The translations under genes were made by a program, and so were the position numbers. From contig QOAX01000084.1 in the NCBI GenBank assembly GCA_003972865.1, positions 1-12,804 on the forward strand: 12,804 nt of DNA, in the 5' to 3' direction. The notes under the pieces were generated by a model that was not told where the DNA came from, made no database searches, and was given only the letters and a program-made list of their open reading frames with translations. Below are positions 12,455 to 12,804 of this stretch, piece after piece. Positions within the stretch are counted from its first letter, which is position 1; the number at the start of each line of letters is the position of its first letter. The DNA comes from Verrucomicrobiota bacterium (GTDB lineage Bacteria > Verrucomicrobiota > Verrucomicrobiia > Limisphaerales > UBA1096).

Positions 12455-12804
12455 ATGGGCAGGGAGCCAACCACCAGCAAATATATCGAGGTTCGCGAGT
12501 CGGAGATTCATGGCACCGGCGTGTTTGCCAGGACCAAGGTGCCGAAGGGCAAAAAGGTCATCGAATACATCGGCGAAAAGATCACCAAGAAGGAATCGGA
12601 ACGCCGCAGCATCGCGCTCATCGAGAAAAACCAGGGCAGCAAGACCGACGGCGCGGTGTACATCTTCGAGGTGAACAAACGCCATGACATCGACGGCAAC
12701 ATCCCGGAGAACACCGCCCGGTTCATCAACCACTCCTGCGACCCCAATTGTAAACCCGACGTCATCAAGAACCGCGTCTGGCTCATCTCCACCCGCAAGA
12801 TCAA
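12455..12804 (+). CDS. SET-domain protein (putative protein-lysine methyltransferase), 3' truncated by window
   Basis: The first 116 codons plus two bases of a gene that continues beyond the window. The translation shows SET-domain blocks in order: KYIEVRESEIHGTGVFA (9-25, the cofactor-site entry with H-G-x-G); VPKGKKVIEYIGEKIT (29-44); and RFINHSCDPNCKPDV (89-103), the diagnostic N-H-S-C catalytic/cofactor motif, followed by VWLISTRKI, where the family usually leads into a GEEL...DY motif not included here. The inferred role is SAM-dependent methylation of lysine in a protein, in the cytoplasm; bacterial targets are seldom known. No signal peptide. ATG 12455 is 56 nt after the TIM-barrel stop. 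There is no Shine-Dalgarno, but a -10-like hexamer is close to the start. Confidence 0.88.
   Translation, partial: MGREPTTSKYIEVRESEIHGTGVFARTKVPKGKKVIEYIGEKITKKESERRSIALIEKNQGSKTDGAVYIFEVNKRHDIDGNIPENTARFINHSCDPNCKPDVIKNRVWLISTRKI

Overview
This 12.8 kb stretch of bacterial chromosome is moderately to highly GC-rich and most likely comes from Verrucomicrobiota, with Planctomycetota as the alternative. The inference rests on gene content: paired secreted sulfatases, a DUF1800/DUF1501 pair, a Tat-exported sugar-isomerase-like TIM barrel, and a bacterial SET-domain protein. Shine-Dalgarno sequences are almost absent. No rRNA, tRNA, CRISPR array, transposase or phage gene is visible.

Layout. 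(a) 1-3142, + strand: two tandem exported sulfatases, followed by what looks like the decayed N-terminus of a third. (b) 3178-4452, - strand: a cupin protein resembling class I mannose-6-phosphate isomerases, convergent with the sulfatases. (c) 4453-4746: a divergent AT-richer intergenic region with a perfect 20-bp palindrome and a 10-bp direct repeat. (d) 4747-6194, + strand: a PPK2-family polyphosphate kinase and a DJ-1/PfpI protein. (e) 6270-7928: a sulfotransferase-like P-loop protein closely followed by a class IV (branched-chain/D-amino-acid type) aminotransferase. (f) 7975-12398: a four-helix membrane protein overlapping a DUF1800 Tat lipoprotein, then DUF1501 and an exported TIM-barrel protein, probably one transcription unit. 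(g) 12455-end: the first 116 codons of a SET-domain protein, cut by the window edge.

How the genes may work together. Block (a) points to desulfation of sulfated polysaccharides outside the cytoplasm, and the neighbouring cupin could handle a released sugar. Blocks (d) and (e) are cytoplasmic: polyphosphate-driven nucleotide phosphorylation, stress or small-molecule chemistry, and amino-acid transamination with a partner of unknown substrate. Block (f) is an envelope cluster of unknown function.

The most striking pattern is not a gene. The palindrome TTGGCCAA, usually as CTTGGCCAAG, occurs 12 times between 4541 and 11614 and never in the first 4.5 kb. It sits in two different reading frames inside genes and as back-to-back copies in two intergenic gaps. 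It behaves like a highly iterated palindrome comparable in style to cyanobacterial HIP1. Other points of interest are erosion of the sulfatase array, a displaced catalytic-lysine motif in the aminotransferase, and -10-like hexamers lying 9-11 nt before several start codons, which suggests leaderless or near-leaderless mRNAs.
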